From Caviibacter abscessus (GTDB taxonomy: Bacteria > Fusobacteriota > Fusobacteriia > Fusobacteriales > Leptotrichiaceae): a stretch of 64,000 bases of DNA. The notes beneath the pieces are model-generated. The model worked only from the letters and a program-made list of their open reading frames with translations. It searched no databases and was not told the origin of the DNA. How positions within the stretch are numbered: position 1 is the first letter of the stretch; each line of letters opens with the position of its first letter. The stretch spans positions 81,942-145,941 of the forward strand of contig NZ_LOQG01000036.1 in assembly GCF_001517835.1 (NCBI RefSeq), given 5' to 3'. Shown here in pieces: positions 17,580 through 26,266 of the stretch. The translations under genes and the position numbers were made by a program.

Positions 17580-18737
17580 CTATTTAATTAGTTTTCTCCC
17601 TGAAAACAGATTTGACATTACAAGTGAAACTGAACCTAATTTTTCTATATCAGTACCTAATCTAGAAGGTCTTACAAATGTTTTATTTAATATTTCACTA
17701 GAAATCGACTTATTCATTCCAGCAATTAATGCTTCATTTAAAGTCATACATGTATTTAAAATTTCTCCTGCTAAAATTAAATCTCCTATGTCAGAAACAT
17801 TTAAAATATTACCTAATATTGTTCCAACTTTAAGCCCTAAATCTGTTATAACACTTTTATATGGTTCTATTCCTTCATTTGCCTTTTTATATATTTCATG
17901 TATAGGTTCATCATATTCAAGATGTTCTTCTTCATTTGTTATCTTTTCATTTATTTTATCTATGATACTACTATCCATACATTCATTTTCAAGAGATGAT
18001 TTAAATGCAAATCCACTTAAATCAGTCGTAACATGACCTATTTCTCCTGCGGCATAATGTGCTCCTCTTAATATACTTCCATTTATTAAAAATGAAGATC
18101 CTATACCATTCTTTAGATAAACTAACATTGCATTTTTTATCTTATTTTTCTTAGAAAATGTATTTTCAGCTTTAAGCATTGCTTTTACATTATTATCAAT
18201 TATTACAGGTATATTAAATAAATCTTGTATATAGTCTTGTATTTTTAAATTTTTATCTTTAAAACTTTTTGAACTTTTAACTATACCTTGATCATAGTCA
18301 ACTATTCCAACAACAGATATTCCTATACCTGCTATATTTTTTTCACCGTGTTTTTCAATGTTTGCTGTTAATTCATCAACCATTATTTTTATTAATTTAT
18401 CTTGTAATTTATTATTTTGATAACTTCTTCTTCTCGTTTCTATAATACTTCCATCAAGATTTGTAACTGTTGTGTCAATGTAATCCAAGGCTAAATTTAC
18501 ACCTATTATTTTTTTAAATTTTTTATTTATTTTTATAGCCATTCTAGGTCTTCCACCTTCAGATTTTAAAACTTCATCTTCTGTTAGCAGTAATTTTTTA
18601 CCTTGTAATTTTTTAATTATTTTTGAAACTGCTGGCGGTGAAACATCTAATATACGAGATAATTCTATTCTACTCATAGTTTCTGATGTTGCTATCATCT
18701 CAAGAGTAGTGTAATCATTTAGATTAAGTTTTTTCAT
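17580..18737 (-). CDS. ROK-family protein with N-terminal winged helix (probable non-catalytic regulator)
   Basis: 385 residues: an N-terminal winged helix-turn-helix (about 1-65, with VSPPAVSKIIKKLQ as recognition region and GGRPRMAIKINKK as wing/linker), then a ROK domain. Two features argue against sugar-kinase activity. The catalytic ND of the usual NDANAAAL motif reads NN here (IIDNNVKAML), and the zinc-binding CxCGxxGCxE cluster after GEIGHVT is replaced by a Cys-poor segment. It is therefore best seen as a NagC/Xyl-type repressor whose ROK domain may only bind a ligand. It sits directly downstream of udk. Confidence 0.82.
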   Translation of the reverse strand: MKKLNLNDYTTLEMIATSETMSRIELSRILDVSPPAVSKIIKKLQGKKLLLTEDEVLKSEGGRPRMAIKINKKFKKIIGVNLALDYIDTTVTNLDGSIIETRRRSYQNNKLQDKLIKIMVDELTANIEKHGEKNIAGIGISVVGIVDYDQGIVKSSKSFKDKNLKIQDYIQDLFNIPVIIDNNVKAMLKAENTFSKKNKIKNAMLVYLKNGIGSSFLINGSILRGAHYAAGEIGHVTTDLSGFAFKSSLENECMDSSIIDKINEKITNEEEHLEYDEPIHEIYKKANEGIEPYKSVITDLGLKVGTILGNILNVSDIGDLILAGEILNTCMTLNEALIAGMNKSISSEILNKTFVRPSRLGTDIEKLGSVSLVMSNLFSGRKLIK

Positions 18738-18747
18738 AGTTGTTCTC

Positions 18748-19377
18748 CTATTTCTTATTAGTTAAATATTTGATACGACTTGTAACCATTTTAATTCCTA
18801 CTTTATTAGTTTTACCACGAGGTATTATTACATCTGCATATCTTTTTGAAGGTTCAACAAATTCCAAGTGCATGGGTTTTACTGTATTAATATATTGCTC
18901 TTTGATATTTTTAAAACTTCTTCCACGTTCATTCATGTCACGTTCAATTCTTCTTAATAATCTTTCATCATCGTCAGTGTCAACAAAAACTTTCATGTCT
19001 AATAATTCTCTTAATTTTTCAATTGCAAGTATTAATATTCCTTCAATAATGATAATTTGCTGTGAATTAACTATTTCAGTATCAGGAAGTCTTAAATGCT
19101 CTTTAAAACTATAGATGGGTTTTCTTATACTATTACCCTCTTTTAGTGCTTTCACATGTGATATTAGTAGATCAAAATCAATTGCATCAGGGTGGTCATA
19201 ATTTAATTTTGTTCTTTGTTCAAAAGATAAATGTTTGTTGTCTTTGTAATACGCATCTTGTTCAAGTAAAACAACTTTACAACCCCACTTTTTCAAATCT
19301 TCTACAATTAATGCTGCAACACTAGTCTTACCAGATCCAGTTCCTCCTGCTATACCAAGTATAATTCTTTCCCTCAT
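18748..19377 (-). CDS. udk: Uridine kinase
   Basis: A pyrimidine salvage enzyme that phosphorylates uridine and cytidine. P-loop GIAGGTGSGKTS lies at residues 8-19; YDHPDAIDFDLL, VIIEGILIL-type (here IIIEGILIL) and RRIERDMNERGRS follow, all standard for Udk. 209 residues is the normal length. It is nine bases downstream of the PTS IIA gene in the same operon. Confidence 0.95.
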   Translation of the reverse strand: MRERIILGIAGGTGSGKTSVAALIVEDLKKWGCKVVLLEQDAYYKDNKHLSFEQRTKLNYDHPDAIDFDLLISHVKALKEGNSIRKPIYSFKEHLRLPDTEIVNSQQIIIIEGILILAIEKLRELLDMKVFVDTDDDERLLRRIERDMNERGRSFKNIKEQYINTVKPMHLEFVEPSKRYADVIIPRGKTNKVGIKMVTSRIKYLTNKK

Positions 19378-19386
19378 AAACCACTC

Positions 19387-19845
19387 CTACAATTTAGATA
19401 ATATTTCTATAATTTCATTTTTGTCATTTGTATTAATAAGCTTTTGTAAAGCTTCTTCTTCAAAAGATAATTTGGCAATTTTAGCCAATATATCTAAATG
19501 TTCTCTTTTGGTTGTTTCTGGAGCAACTATCATAAAAAATATTTTAGATAATTCATCATCTAAAGCTGCAAAATCTTTTCCTTCTTTAGAAACAACTACT
19601 GCCATTGCCATTTTATTTATCGCACTTGATTTGGTATGAGGTATTGCTATTCCATCTTGCATACCTGTTGACGAAAGATTTTCTCTGTCATATAAATCTT
19701 CTAAAAGAACGTTAAATTCTCCTTCTTTTACTATATCATCAGAATTTAAAAATAGTTTTGCTATTTCTTCAATTATTTCTTTTTTTGTACTAGAATTTAA
19801 AGTAAATGAAATTCTATCCGATGTTAAAAATTCATTAATGTCCAT
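19387..19845 (-). CDS. PTS EIIA component, fructose/mannitol (PtsN-like) type
   Basis: A stand-alone phosphocarrier domain of 152 residues. The phosphorylated histidine is expected at His70 in GIAIPHTKS, and VAPETTKREHLDILAKIAKL is the conserved second half of the PTS_EIIA_2 fold. No EIIB or EIIC gene is adjacent, so this is more likely a regulatory EIIA (like EIIA-Ntr) than part of a sugar permease. It is packed between miaA and udk. Confidence 0.85.
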   Translation of the reverse strand: MDINEFLTSDRISFTLNSSTKKEIIEEIAKLFLNSDDIVKEGEFNVLLEDLYDRENLSSTGMQDGIAIPHTKSSAINKMAMAVVVSKEGKDFAALDDELSKIFFMIVAPETTKREHLDILAKIAKLSFEEEALQKLINTNDKNEIIEILSKL

Positions 19846-19847
19846 AA

Positions 19848-20708
19848 TTATCCTTCCCTAAATTTTTCAAGTATTTTTTGAATAATATTCTCTTCATTTT
19901 GCTCATCTAAATTGTATTTTATATATTCATCTTTATTTCTAAACCAAGTAAATTGTCTTTTTGCATATCTTCTACTATTTTTTTTTATTTCTTCTATAGC
20001 TTTTTCTAAAGTTATTTCTCCTTTAAAATATGAAAAAAGTTCTTTGTATCCTATAGCTCTAATTCTATTTATATCATAGTTATCATAAATAAACTTAGCC
20101 TCTTCTAAAAGCCCTTCTTTTATCATTATGTCTACTCTTTTATTTATTCTATCGTATAAGCTTTGCCTTTCTCTTTCAAGAAATATATGTAAAAAATTAA
20201 GATTATTTCCCTTAATATTATTATATTCAATACCATAAGTTTCAATTTTTCTAATAATTCTTACTTTATTATTAACATCAAAAGTTGAAAAATCAACTTT
20301 ACCTTCTAGAATTGCTAAAAGATCTTCTATATTTTTTGACATTAATTCTTCTCTATATTTCTTATCTATTTTAGGCATAGCTGTAAGACCTTTTGTTATT
20401 GCTGCGATATAAAGACCGGTACCGCCTGTTAAAATTGGTATTTTTCTTTCTTTTTTTAAAATTTCATTTACCATTTCATAATACATACCTAAGTCAAAAT
20501 CTTCATCAGGATTTACAACATCTAACATATAGTGAGGAACTCCTTGCATTTCCACTTTTGTAACTTTTGATGTCCCTATATCCATATGCTTATATACTTG
20601 CATAGCATCTGCTGATATTATTACTGCGTTTAATTTTTTTGCAAGTTCTATTGAAAGTGCCGTTTTCCCTACTGCTGTTGGTCCTGAAATTACAATAGCA
20701 TTATACAT
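19848..20708 (-). CDS. miaA: tRNA dimethylallyltransferase
   Basis: Adds a dimethylallyl group to A37 of tRNAs reading codons that begin with U. P-loop GPTAVGKT lies at residues 9-16, then SADAMQVYKHMDIGT and LTGGTGLYI; GYKELFSYFKGE and RRYAKRQFTWFR lie towards the C terminus. I start it at the ATG at 20708 (MYNAIVISGPT), which overlaps the obgE stop by eight bases; an in-frame ATG at 20720 and a TTG at 20729 are possible. Length about 286 residues. Confidence 0.93.
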   Translation of the reverse strand: MYNAIVISGPTAVGKTALSIELAKKLNAVIISADAMQVYKHMDIGTSKVTKVEMQGVPHYMLDVVNPDEDFDLGMYYEMVNEILKKERKIPILTGGTGLYIAAITKGLTAMPKIDKKYREELMSKNIEDLLAILEGKVDFSTFDVNNKVRIIRKIETYGIEYNNIKGNNLNFLHIFLERERQSLYDRINKRVDIMIKEGLLEEAKFIYDNYDINRIRAIGYKELFSYFKGEITLEKAIEEIKKNSRRYAKRQFTWFRNKDEYIKYNLDEQNEENIIQKILEKFREG

Positions 20709-21972
20709 ATTCAAATTCATACCCTTCAATTACTACAGTATCGCCTTCAACAACTCCAGCTTGAATTAATTTTTCTTCCATACCAATATTTCTCATTATT
20801 TGTAGAAATTGTATTATACCATCTTCTCCAACTAATACATATTTATTAAGTACATTATCTACAACTTGACCTGAAACTTCAAATACATGCGGTTCTATTT
20901 CTTTTATTATCCAATCTTGTTTTTTAGCTATAACCTCAGTTAATACTTCATCTAAAGGATCAACATTCTCTAGCTCCTCTTTAGGTAATTCTTTTAATAA
21001 CAAGTATGCCTTTTGAATAACTTCTTTTATTCCTTCGTTAGCAATTACAGATATAGGGTAAACCTTTTTACCTACAAATTTTTCAAAATCATCTATAACT
21101 GACTCATCATATAGCATGTCAATTTTATTTAAAACTATAATCTGCTCTTTATTTGCAAGTTTTTCACTATATTTTTTTAATTCTTCATTTATTTTTATAT
21201 AATCTTGTTTAGGATCTCTACCATCTACTGCTGATATATCAACAATATGTACTATTACTCTACATCTTTCTATATGTCTTAAAAATTTGTCTCCTAAACC
21301 TACACCTTGATGAGCTCCTTCTATAAGACCTGGTATATCGGCAATTACAAAACTTTCTTCATCATTTATTCTTACAAACCCTAATTTAGGCTTTAGTGTT
21401 GTGAAATGATAATTTGCAACCTTAGATTTTGCTGCTGATACCTTGTTTATAAACGATGATTTACCTACACTTGGATATCCTATCAAAGCAACATCAGCTA
21501 AAAGTTTAAGCTCCAATTTTACTTTTAACTCATATCCAAGTCTTCCACTTTCAGAAATTCTTGGAGCCTTTCTAATTGAGTTTTTAAAGTGTATATTACC
21601 TCTACCTCCGTCTCCACCTCTAAGTAAAAGTTTTTTTTCATTTGGAGTATCCATATCAAGTAATAATCTATTGGTTTCAAAATCTCTTATCATAGTTCCA
21701 ACAGGTACTTTTATAACTACATCTTCACCATTTTTACCAGTACATTTTGCAGCCATACCCTTTTCACCGTTAGTTGCTTCTATTCTTTTTATATTTTTAA
21801 AATTAACTAAAGTGTTCATATTCGGATCAGCAAGAAAATAAATAGAACCTCCTCTACCTCCGTCTCCACCATCTGGACCTCCGAATTGAACAAATTTTTC
21901 TCTTCTAAAAGTTGCGGCTCCATCACCACCATTACCTGATTTTACAGTTATTACACTTTCATCTATAAACAT
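20701..21972 (-). CDS. obgE: GTPase ObgE/CgtA
   Basis: Essential ribosome-associated GTPase. It has the glycine-rich Obg domain (1-158, GNGGDGAATFRREKF and GGPDGGDGGRGG), a G domain (GYPSVGKSS at 165-173, DIPGLIEGAH, NKID) and a C-terminal OCT domain. The true start is the ATG at 21972 (MFIDESVITV), three bases after GAGAGGAAC; the frame is open further upstream. Length 423 residues. It lies 53 bp downstream of sepF. Confidence 0.95.
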   Translation of the reverse strand: MFIDESVITVKSGNGGDGAATFRREKFVQFGGPDGGDGGRGGSIYFLADPNMNTLVNFKNIKRIEATNGEKGMAAKCTGKNGEDVVIKVPVGTMIRDFETNRLLLDMDTPNEKKLLLRGGDGGRGNIHFKNSIRKAPRISESGRLGYELKVKLELKLLADVALIGYPSVGKSSFINKVSAAKSKVANYHFTTLKPKLGFVRINDEESFVIADIPGLIEGAHQGVGLGDKFLRHIERCRVIVHIVDISAVDGRDPKQDYIKINEELKKYSEKLANKEQIIVLNKIDMLYDESVIDDFEKFVGKKVYPISVIANEGIKEVIQKAYLLLKELPKEELENVDPLDEVLTEVIAKKQDWIIKEIEPHVFEVSGQVVDNVLNKYVLVGEDGIIQFLQIMRNIGMEEKLIQAGVVEGDTVVIEGYEFEYV

Positions 21973-22025
21973 TTTGTTCCTCTCTAAAATAGGACTTAAC
22001 AAAGTAAGTCCTAATATTAACTATT

Positions 22026-22364
22026 CTATACTTCTTGCCCCAACTGAAGCTCCTCTAATTTCATACCTTTTGGAATTGAAATAAAAACCTTATCAGTTAT
22101 TTTTGAGATATTTCCACCTAACGCATAAGTTGCTCCAGCTATAAAATCAATTAATCTTTGTCCTTCTTCCTGGTTTAATTGCTCCAAACTAAAACTAACT
22201 ATATTACCTTTTTTTATCGGTTCTATAAGTGATTGTCCATCTTTATATGATGTTGGTCTAGTTATATTAATACACCCTGAAGTCGCAACATATTCTTGTT
22301 CAGTTTCTATATTATTTATTTCTTCTTTTTCATCATCTTCTTTAAATACATTAAATAGTTTCAT
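22026..22364 (-). CDS. sepF: Cell division protein SepF
   Basis: A 112-residue FtsZ-associated protein. After an acidic linker it has ITRPTSYKDGQSLIEPIKKG, SFSLEQLNQEEGQRLIDFIAGATYALGGNI and FISIPKGMKLEEL, all diagnostic of SepF. In Gram-positive bacteria SepF tethers FtsZ to the membrane or shapes the septum. Its presence in a diderm fusobacterium is consistent with that phylum's mixed envelope gene content. It is the first gene of the long minus-strand block. Confidence 0.9.
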   Translation of the reverse strand: MKLFNVFKEDDEKEEINNIETEQEYVATSGCINITRPTSYKDGQSLIEPIKKGNIVSFSLEQLNQEEGQRLIDFIAGATYALGGNISKITDKVFISIPKGMKLEELQLGQEV

Positions 22365-22391
22365 ATATTTCCTCCACTTTTATTTAACTGA

Positions 22392-22420
22392 ATTATATAA
22401 CTTTTTTAACTTTTTTGCAA
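22392..22420 (-). promoter_or_regulatory. Promoter of the sepF-led operon
   Basis: The minus strand carries TTGCAA, a 17-bp spacer and TATAAT 27 bp before the sepF start. Below it some 17 genes run to potC with gaps of at most about 55 bp and no obvious hairpin until 8446-8472. Confidence 0.7.
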
Positions 22421-22535
22421 TAGTTAGTACACTAAATTTTAATACTTACATGAAAATAGAGAGATTTTCAGCAAAACTAAACAAATACAATTAATTTAAC
22501 TGTATCAAAAGATTTATTAACACCTCTCTATAATA

Positions 22536-23234
22536 CTATTTTCTTCTTTTTCCAAATAATCTTAATAAATTTAAGAATAAATTGATAAAGTCTAAATAAA
22601 GAGCAAAGGCTCCAACTATTTCTATTCTATCAACTAAATCAGTTTGTCCGTGTCTAACCGCATATATTATATTATTTTTTATAATATATGTATCATATGC
22701 AGTGTAAATAACAAAAACTATTACACCTAAAATTGAAAATATAAAAGTTAATGTATCACTTTTTAAAAATATATTAATAATCCCTATTATAATTATTGAA
22801 ATTATCCCAGCAGTTAAAAAGGTTTTATACTTTAAAAGATTACTTTCTGTTGTATAACCATATACAGCCAAGATGGTAAATAATAATATTGTTCCTCCTA
22901 AAACTGCTAAAACTGAATTAAAATCATACGCAAAAGCTATAAGAGTTAATGTTTGCCCTGTTGCTAATGCATAAAGTACAAAAAGTGATTTTAAAACTAC
23001 AGCACTTGCTTTATACGATAAAAGTGCTAGTGAAAATCCACCTATAATTTGTACAATAATAGCGATTGAATATGTTTTCTCAAATATAGCATAAAATGAA
23101 GCAACACTTGAATTTAAAAGTATCATACCAAAAGTTAAAAATAGTCCAAATGCCAACCATAAAAAACTTCCTCTAATTTTTATACCTATAAGTTGTTCTA
23201 AGTCAACACTTTCTCCATTTATATCATAATACAT
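22536..23234 (-). CDS. Bax inhibitor-1 (BI-1/YccA) family membrane protein
   Basis: A 232-residue protein with seven hydrophobic segments and the family features: SVASFYAIFEKTYSIAI early, and FVIYTAYDTYIIKN with DRIEIVGAFALYLDFINLFLNLLRLFG at the C terminus, the conserved Asp-containing region. Bacterial members are implicated in calcium leak or membrane-protein quality control; the role here is unknown. It begins ten bases after the thrS stop and is probably co-transcribed with it. No clear terminator follows. Confidence 0.88.
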   Translation of the reverse strand: MYYDINGESVDLEQLIGIKIRGSFLWLAFGLFLTFGMILLNSSVASFYAIFEKTYSIAIIVQIIGGFSLALLSYKASAVVLKSLFVLYALATGQTLTLIAFAYDFNSVLAVLGGTILLFTILAVYGYTTESNLLKYKTFLTAGIISIIIIGIINIFLKSDTLTFIFSILGVIVFVIYTAYDTYIIKNNIIYAVRHGQTDLVDRIEIVGAFALYLDFINLFLNLLRLFGKRRK

Positions 23235-23244
23235 AAACTACCTC

Positions 23245-25149
23245 CTATAATTTAGGTTCTACACTTTCAGATAACATTAATATTAATTCATCAATTGTCA
23301 TAGTTTTACTTTCTTGCATTCCATATTGTCTAACATTAACAGTATTTTGTTCAACTTCAGATTTACCAATTATTAATTGTAATGGTATTTTTTGTTCAAC
23401 ATTTGCTTCTCTTATCTTATAACCAATCTTTTCATCTCTTGTATCAATCTCTATTTTAAATCCTAAATCAATAAGTTTATTATATAGTTCTTGTGCATAT
23501 GGAACTTGTTCTTTTGATATAGTTAAAATTCTTGCTTGTATTGGTGCAAGCCATAAAGGAAATGCTCCTGCATAATGTTCTATAAGTATTCCCATAAATC
23601 TTTCAAGACTTCCATATAAAGCTCTATGTATCATAACCGGAGTATGTTTTTCTCCATCTGCTCCTATATAACTTGCTTTAAATCTGTTTGGTAAATTAAA
23701 GTCTAATTGTATTGTTCCTGTTTGCCATATTCTTCCTATTGAATCTCTCATTTTAAAGTCAATTTTTGGTCCATAAAATGCTCCATCTCCAGGATTTAGC
23801 TTATACTCTTTATTTGATTTTAAAAGAGCTTGTGACAGTGAATTTTCTGCAATTTCCCATAAGCTATCTTCTCCAATAGATTTTTCAGGTCTTGTAGATA
23901 GCTCAATATGATATGTAAATCCAAATAATTTGTAATATCTATCATATAAATTAATTATTTCTATTATTTGTTCTTCTATTTGCTCTTTAGTACAGAATAT
24001 ATGAGTATCATCTTGAGTAAATGCTCTAACTCTCATAAGTCCATGTAAAGCTCCTGAAAATTCATGTCTATGTACATGCCCCATTTCAGCAAGTTTTAAT
24101 GGTAAATCTTTATATGATCTAAGACTACTCTTATACGCTAAAACTGTTCCAGGGCAATTCATAGGTTTTATAGCAAAAACTTTATCATCAATTTCAGATG
24201 TATACATATTTTCTTTGTAATTATTCCAATGCCCTGATGTTTCCCATAATTCTCTATCTAACATATTAGGGGTTCTTATTTCTTTATATCCAGCTTTTAC
24301 ATGTTCTTTTCTCCATAAATCTTGTAATTTCAAGAACATATCCATTCCTTTTGGTAAAAAGAAAGGAAATCCAGGTCCATGTTCATCAAGGAAAAATAGA
24401 TTTAATTGTTTACCTAGTTTTCTATGATCTCTTCTTTCTGCTTCTTCAAGCATTTTTAAATAATCATTTAATTCTTCTTTTGTAGGGAAAGCAACTCCGT
24501 ATATTCTTTGTAGCATTTTATTATCCGAGTTTCCTCTCCAATAAGCTCCTGCTTTACTCATAAGTTTAAATGCTTTTACATATCCTGTTGAAGGTAAATG
24601 TGTTCCTCTACACAAATCAAAAAATTCTCCTTGTGTATAAGCACTTAAAGTTTCATCTTCAAGTCCTTCAAGTATTTCTACTTTGTAAATTTCATTTTCT
24701 GCCTTATATTTATCAATTAATTCTTGTCTTGAAAGCTCAAGTCTTGAAAACTTATAATTTTCTTTTATTATTTTATTCATTTCTTTTTCAATATTCACAA
24801 GATCTTCATCTGTAAAAGGTCTTTGTGGATCAAAATCATAATAAAATCCATTTTCAACAACAGGACCTATTCCAAGTTTAGTATCAGGGAATAATCTTTT
24901 TACTGCTTGTGCCATTATATGTGTTGTACTATGTCTTAATATATGTATTCCTTGTTCACTTTCTATAGTTATTAATTGAAGGTCTCCAGATTCTTTTAAG
25001 GTGTATGAAACATCAACTTGAACTCCATTAAATATAGCTCCAACTGTCTTTTTAGCAAGACTTGTTGATAGCATTTTAGCAAATTCAATAACTGAAATTT
25101 CATTTTCTAATACTCTTAAACTACCATCAGGTAAATTGATTTCTACCAT
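23245..25149 (-). CDS. thrS: Threonyl-tRNA synthetase
   Basis: Class II synthetase charging tRNA-Thr, 634 residues. It has an N-terminal TGS domain (1-60), the editing domain with HSTTHIMAQAVKRLFP and the CRGTHLPSTG motif, the catalytic core (IKPMNCPGTVL supplying the zinc Cys, RVRAFTQDDTHIF) and motif 3 MIHRALYGSLERFMGILIEHY. The anticodon-binding domain (PIQARILTI to the end) closes it. No T-box leader is visible upstream. Confidence 0.96.
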   Translation of the reverse strand: MVEINLPDGSLRVLENEISVIEFAKMLSTSLAKKTVGAIFNGVQVDVSYTLKESGDLQLITIESEQGIHILRHSTTHIMAQAVKRLFPDTKLGIGPVVENGFYYDFDPQRPFTDEDLVNIEKEMNKIIKENYKFSRLELSRQELIDKYKAENEIYKVEILEGLEDETLSAYTQGEFFDLCRGTHLPSTGYVKAFKLMSKAGAYWRGNSDNKMLQRIYGVAFPTKEELNDYLKMLEEAERRDHRKLGKQLNLFFLDEHGPGFPFFLPKGMDMFLKLQDLWRKEHVKAGYKEIRTPNMLDRELWETSGHWNNYKENMYTSEIDDKVFAIKPMNCPGTVLAYKSSLRSYKDLPLKLAEMGHVHRHEFSGALHGLMRVRAFTQDDTHIFCTKEQIEEQIIEIINLYDRYYKLFGFTYHIELSTRPEKSIGEDSLWEIAENSLSQALLKSNKEYKLNPGDGAFYGPKIDFKMRDSIGRIWQTGTIQLDFNLPNRFKASYIGADGEKHTPVMIHRALYGSLERFMGILIEHYAGAFPLWLAPIQARILTISKEQVPYAQELYNKLIDLGFKIEIDTRDEKIGYKIREANVEQKIPLQLIIGKSEVEQNTVNVRQYGMQESKTMTIDELILMLSESVEPKL

Positions 25150-25180
25150 CTTTTCTCCTCCATAATTATAAATTACACCT

Positions 25181-25209
25181 ATTTTATCACGATTTAGTTA
25201 TTTTGTCTA
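25181..25209 (-). promoter_or_regulatory. Promoter of thrS
   Basis: The minus strand shows TAGACA, a 17-bp spacer and TAAAAT preceded by TGA, an extended -10. The leader to the thrS ATG is about 25 bases with GGAGGAG as ribosome site. Confidence 0.6.
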
Positions 25210-25263
25210 ACTTTAAAAAAATAGTAGATAAAAAACGCCTATTATCCTAATTTAAATATTTTT

Positions 25264-25320
25264 TTGATTTATCCCCCACTTAGTGATATAATTTATGTAG
25301 GGAATAAAGTGGGGGATAAA
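25264..25320 (+). promoter_or_regulatory. Promoter framed by a perfect 14-bp inverted repeat
   Basis: TTGATT (25264-25269), a 17-bp spacer and TATAAT (25287-25292) form a promoter. The left arm TTTATCCCCCACTT (25268-25281) lies between -35 and -10, and its exact inverse AAGTGGGGGATAAA (25307-25320) lies just after the expected start site. This is a classic operator layout, immediately upstream of a regulator-like pseudogene. It could alternatively act as an RNA hairpin if transcription starts further upstream. Confidence 0.7.
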
Positions 25321-25322
25321 TT

Positions 25323-26250
25323 ATGGATAATCTTAAAGAAAAATCTATTGAAAATATTGAATCAAAATATCAAGACCTTAAATTTAACAGACTCTTTACT
25401 TATTATTCCGGAAAAGGAATAACACTTAATCAACAAAATTTCAAGAAAAATTTAAATTTACTTACAAAAGATGGAAAATATAATTTACTGGCACAATTAT
25501 TATCTGATGATTGCCATATGCCCATTAGAATTTCTATTTTTTTACCGGAGAAACAAAATCATCTTCTTTATACTCAATAAAAGAATTTGGAAACACCTGC
25601 ATACTTTTATCATTATATCAAGTTCTTGTATACGCTGATGTTATTAATATTATTCAAGTAGATGAAACAAACAGAATATTATCAAGAAAAGATGTACCTT
25701 TATTTGATATGAATGCCTTTCGTGAAGCAACTATAAATGCTTTTGTTCATAATAAATGGATAAATGGTAATGCCCCTATGTTTACCATTTACAGCAATAG
25801 AATCGAAATACTTTCTCACGGAAAACTTGCATCTAATCAAACAATGGAAGGATTTTTTCTTGGAGAATCAATACCTGTTAATCAAAAATTATCAGATATA
25901 TTTTTACAACTACATATAAGTGAACGTTCTGGAAAAGGTGTCCCAAAAATAATAGATACATATGGTAAAGATGTTTTTGATTTTAGAGAAAATTCGATAG
26001 TCGTTACTATCCCTTTTAATTGGATAAACAATAAAGTTGGGGATAAAATGATAAACAAAAGACTAAATCTCACCAGAAAAACAATCCTTAAAGAAATAAG
26101 AATAACCCCAACATTACGCAAGAACAATTAATGCAAATAATTGATATTGGGAAAACAGCTATTCAAAATAACATATCATATTTAAGAAATAACGGATATA
26201 TTGTAAGAGTAGGTTCAAATAAAGATGGATATTGGGAAGTACAAAATTAA
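25323..26250 (+). pseudogene. Frameshifted AlbA/Schlafen-type ATP-binding regulator (remnant)
   Basis: Three reading-frame pieces join into one protein of the 'ATP-binding protein / putative transcriptional regulator' family. The first (from ATG 25323) ends in the family motif MPIRISIF. A one-base deficit in a run of seven T (25537-25543) shifts the frame; the sequence resumes as TGETKSSSLYSIKEFG and NAFREATINAFVHNKW (the conserved ALREAVINAIVHRDY region). A second one-base deficit near 26112 shifts it again into a C-terminal winged helix (ITQEQLMQIIDIGKTAIQNN) that ends at TAA 26248-26250. The N-terminal AlbA/Schlafen domain that usually precedes these parts is absent. The cause could be decay or sequencing error in the T run; two lesions favour decay. 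Confidence 0.8.
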
Positions 26251-26266
26251 AAAAAGGAGCATAAAT

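Noticed and set aside
24570..24815. Open frames opposite thrS, obgE, frr, pyrH and other genes
   Set aside because: All lie antisense to well-supported genes, are low-complexity and lack ribosome sites.
25150..25322. T-box leader for thrS
   Set aside because: No AGGGUGGNACCGCG-like T-box sequence or antiterminator. The leader from the predicted promoter is only about 25 nt.
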